A stretch of 6,526 bases of DNA from Roseomonas sp. Its GTDB lineage: Bacteria; Pseudomonadota; Alphaproteobacteria; Acetobacterales; Acetobacteraceae. Location of the stretch: contig JADCFR010000134.1 in NCBI GenBank assembly GCA_020249415.1, positions 1 to 6,526 on the forward strand, given 5' to 3'. A program made the position numbers and the translations under genes. Positions 5,838 through 6,526 of this stretch are shown here, piece after piece (within the stretch, counting starts at the first letter, position 1; the number at the start of each line of letters is the position of its first letter). The notes under the pieces were generated by a model. It did not search any database. It was not told the DNA's origin and saw only the letters and a program-made list of their open reading frames with translations.

Positions 5838-6526
5838 ATGAACCAAAACGCGCCGACCTTGTTATTGCAAGATGTGGTTATCCGCCATCAGGCGCCGGGC
5901 GGCGCGCCAGGTTTTGAACTGGTGGTCGAAGCCTTTTCCATCGCGCGTGGTGAGGCTGTTGCGCTGGTGGGGCCTTCCGGTTCGGGCAAATCCACCTTGC
6001 TCGATCTGTTGGCCTTGGCGCGGCGCCCAGCGCGTGCCGCGCAATTCCTGCTGACACCGCGCGATGGCAAGGCCATAGACCTGGCTGCACTTTGGCGCGC
6101 CCGTGATGAAAATCGCCTGACCGCCATTCGTGCTGCGCATTTCGGCTATGTGTTGCAAACGGGTGGCTTGCTGCCGTTTCTTTCCGTCCGTCGCAATATT
6201 GCACTGAGCCAGGCTGTGCTGGGCCGGCCTGATCCCGCGCATATCGAAGCCTTGGCAGCGCGGCTTGAGATTGCTGCCTTGCTGGACCGGATGCCTGCGT
6301 CACTTTCCGTTGGGCAAAGGCAGCGTGTCGCAATTGCGCGCGCCTTGGCGCATCGCCCAGAGATTTTGCTGGCAGATGAACCAACCGCGAGTGTTCATCC
6401 CGCCTTGGCGGATACGGTGATGGCGCTGCTGCTGGAACAGGCGCGCGAACAGGATACGGCGTTGATCCTGGCAACGCATGATCCAGATCGTGCCGCGCGT
6501 CATGGTTTTGCGCTGCTGCCGATCCA
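5838..6526 (+). CDS. ABC transporter ATP-binding protein, LolD/MacB-like (3' end outside window)
   Basis: The frame stays open to the window edge and gives 229 residues, close to the usual 220-240 of LolD-type ATPases, so little is missing. ATP-binding cassette motifs in order: Walker A GPSGSGKST (45-53); Q-loop Q107 in GYVLQTGGLLPFLSVRRNI; signature LSVGQ (156-160) instead of LSGGQ; Walker B ILLADE (176-181) with catalytic E181; switch histidine H214 in ATHD. The D-loop reads A184-S-V-H187 where ALD is usual, so the aspartate is replaced by histidine. The Q-loop neighbourhood matches the LolD/MacB/FtsE group, which couples to permeases that do mechanical work in the periplasm rather than moving small solutes; the permease would be expected just downstream, outside the window. 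Only 8 bases separate it from the vWA gene, so it is in the same operon. The pairing recalls TagT, the ABC ATPase near PpkA in Pseudomonas type VI clusters; this is an analogy, not an assignment. Confidence 0.88.
   Translation, partial: MNQNAPTLLLQDVVIRHQAPGGAPGFELVVEAFSIARGEAVALVGPSGSGKSTLLDLLALARRPARAAQFLLTPRDGKAIDLAALWRARDENRLTAIRAAHFGYVLQTGGLLPFLSVRRNIALSQAVLGRPDPAHIEALAARLEIAALLDRMPASLSVGQRQRVAIARALAHRPEILLADEPTASVHPALADTVMALLLEQAREQDTALILATHDPDRAARHGFALLPI

Overview
The window is gene-dense, GC-rich DNA (about 60% G+C by eye, not counted). Codon use favours GCG, CGC and GGC, and the ribosome binding sites are short and purine-rich. This suits a proteobacterium, most likely an alphaproteobacterium of the Rhodospirillales/Acetobacterales or Rhodobacterales type, but no marker gene is present and the assignment is tentative. 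All genes lie on the + strand with gaps of 26 bases or less, so the window looks like the inside of one operon. No promoter, terminator, RNA gene, insertion sequence or CRISPR array was seen.

Layout: (1) 2-175, the last 57 codons of an upstream gene, probably the actin/Hsp70-like SrfB. (2) 186-2816, an 876-residue SrfC-type protein with a complete set of dynamin-like GTPase motifs. (3) 2843-3883, a 346-residue single-pass membrane protein: a cytoplasmic beta-rich domain, a proline-rich linker, one transmembrane helix, a second proline/alanine-rich linker and periplasmic Sel1-like repeats. (4) 3880-5829, a 649-residue exported protein with a signal peptide, an SH3-like domain, a von Willebrand factor A (vWA) domain and a C-terminal region that resembles the periplasmic half of the type VI secretion kinase PpkA, but with no kinase. 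(5) 5838-6526, the start of a LolD/MacB-class ABC transporter ATPase, cut by the window end.

How they may work together (inference): two cytoplasmic NTPases (SrfB and SrfC), a membrane-spanning adaptor with protein-interaction repeats outside, a periplasmic metal-binding vWA sensor or adhesion protein, and an ABC transporter form an envelope-spanning machine. The pairing of a PpkA-like vWA protein with a LolD-like ABC ATPase recalls the TagQRST-PpkA signalling module of type VI secretion, with the Ser/Thr kinase absent and SrfB/SrfC next to it. The srf genes are named after SsrB-regulated Salmonella genes, but their biochemical role is not established, so this conserved-looking, uncharacterised assembly is the most interesting content of the window.
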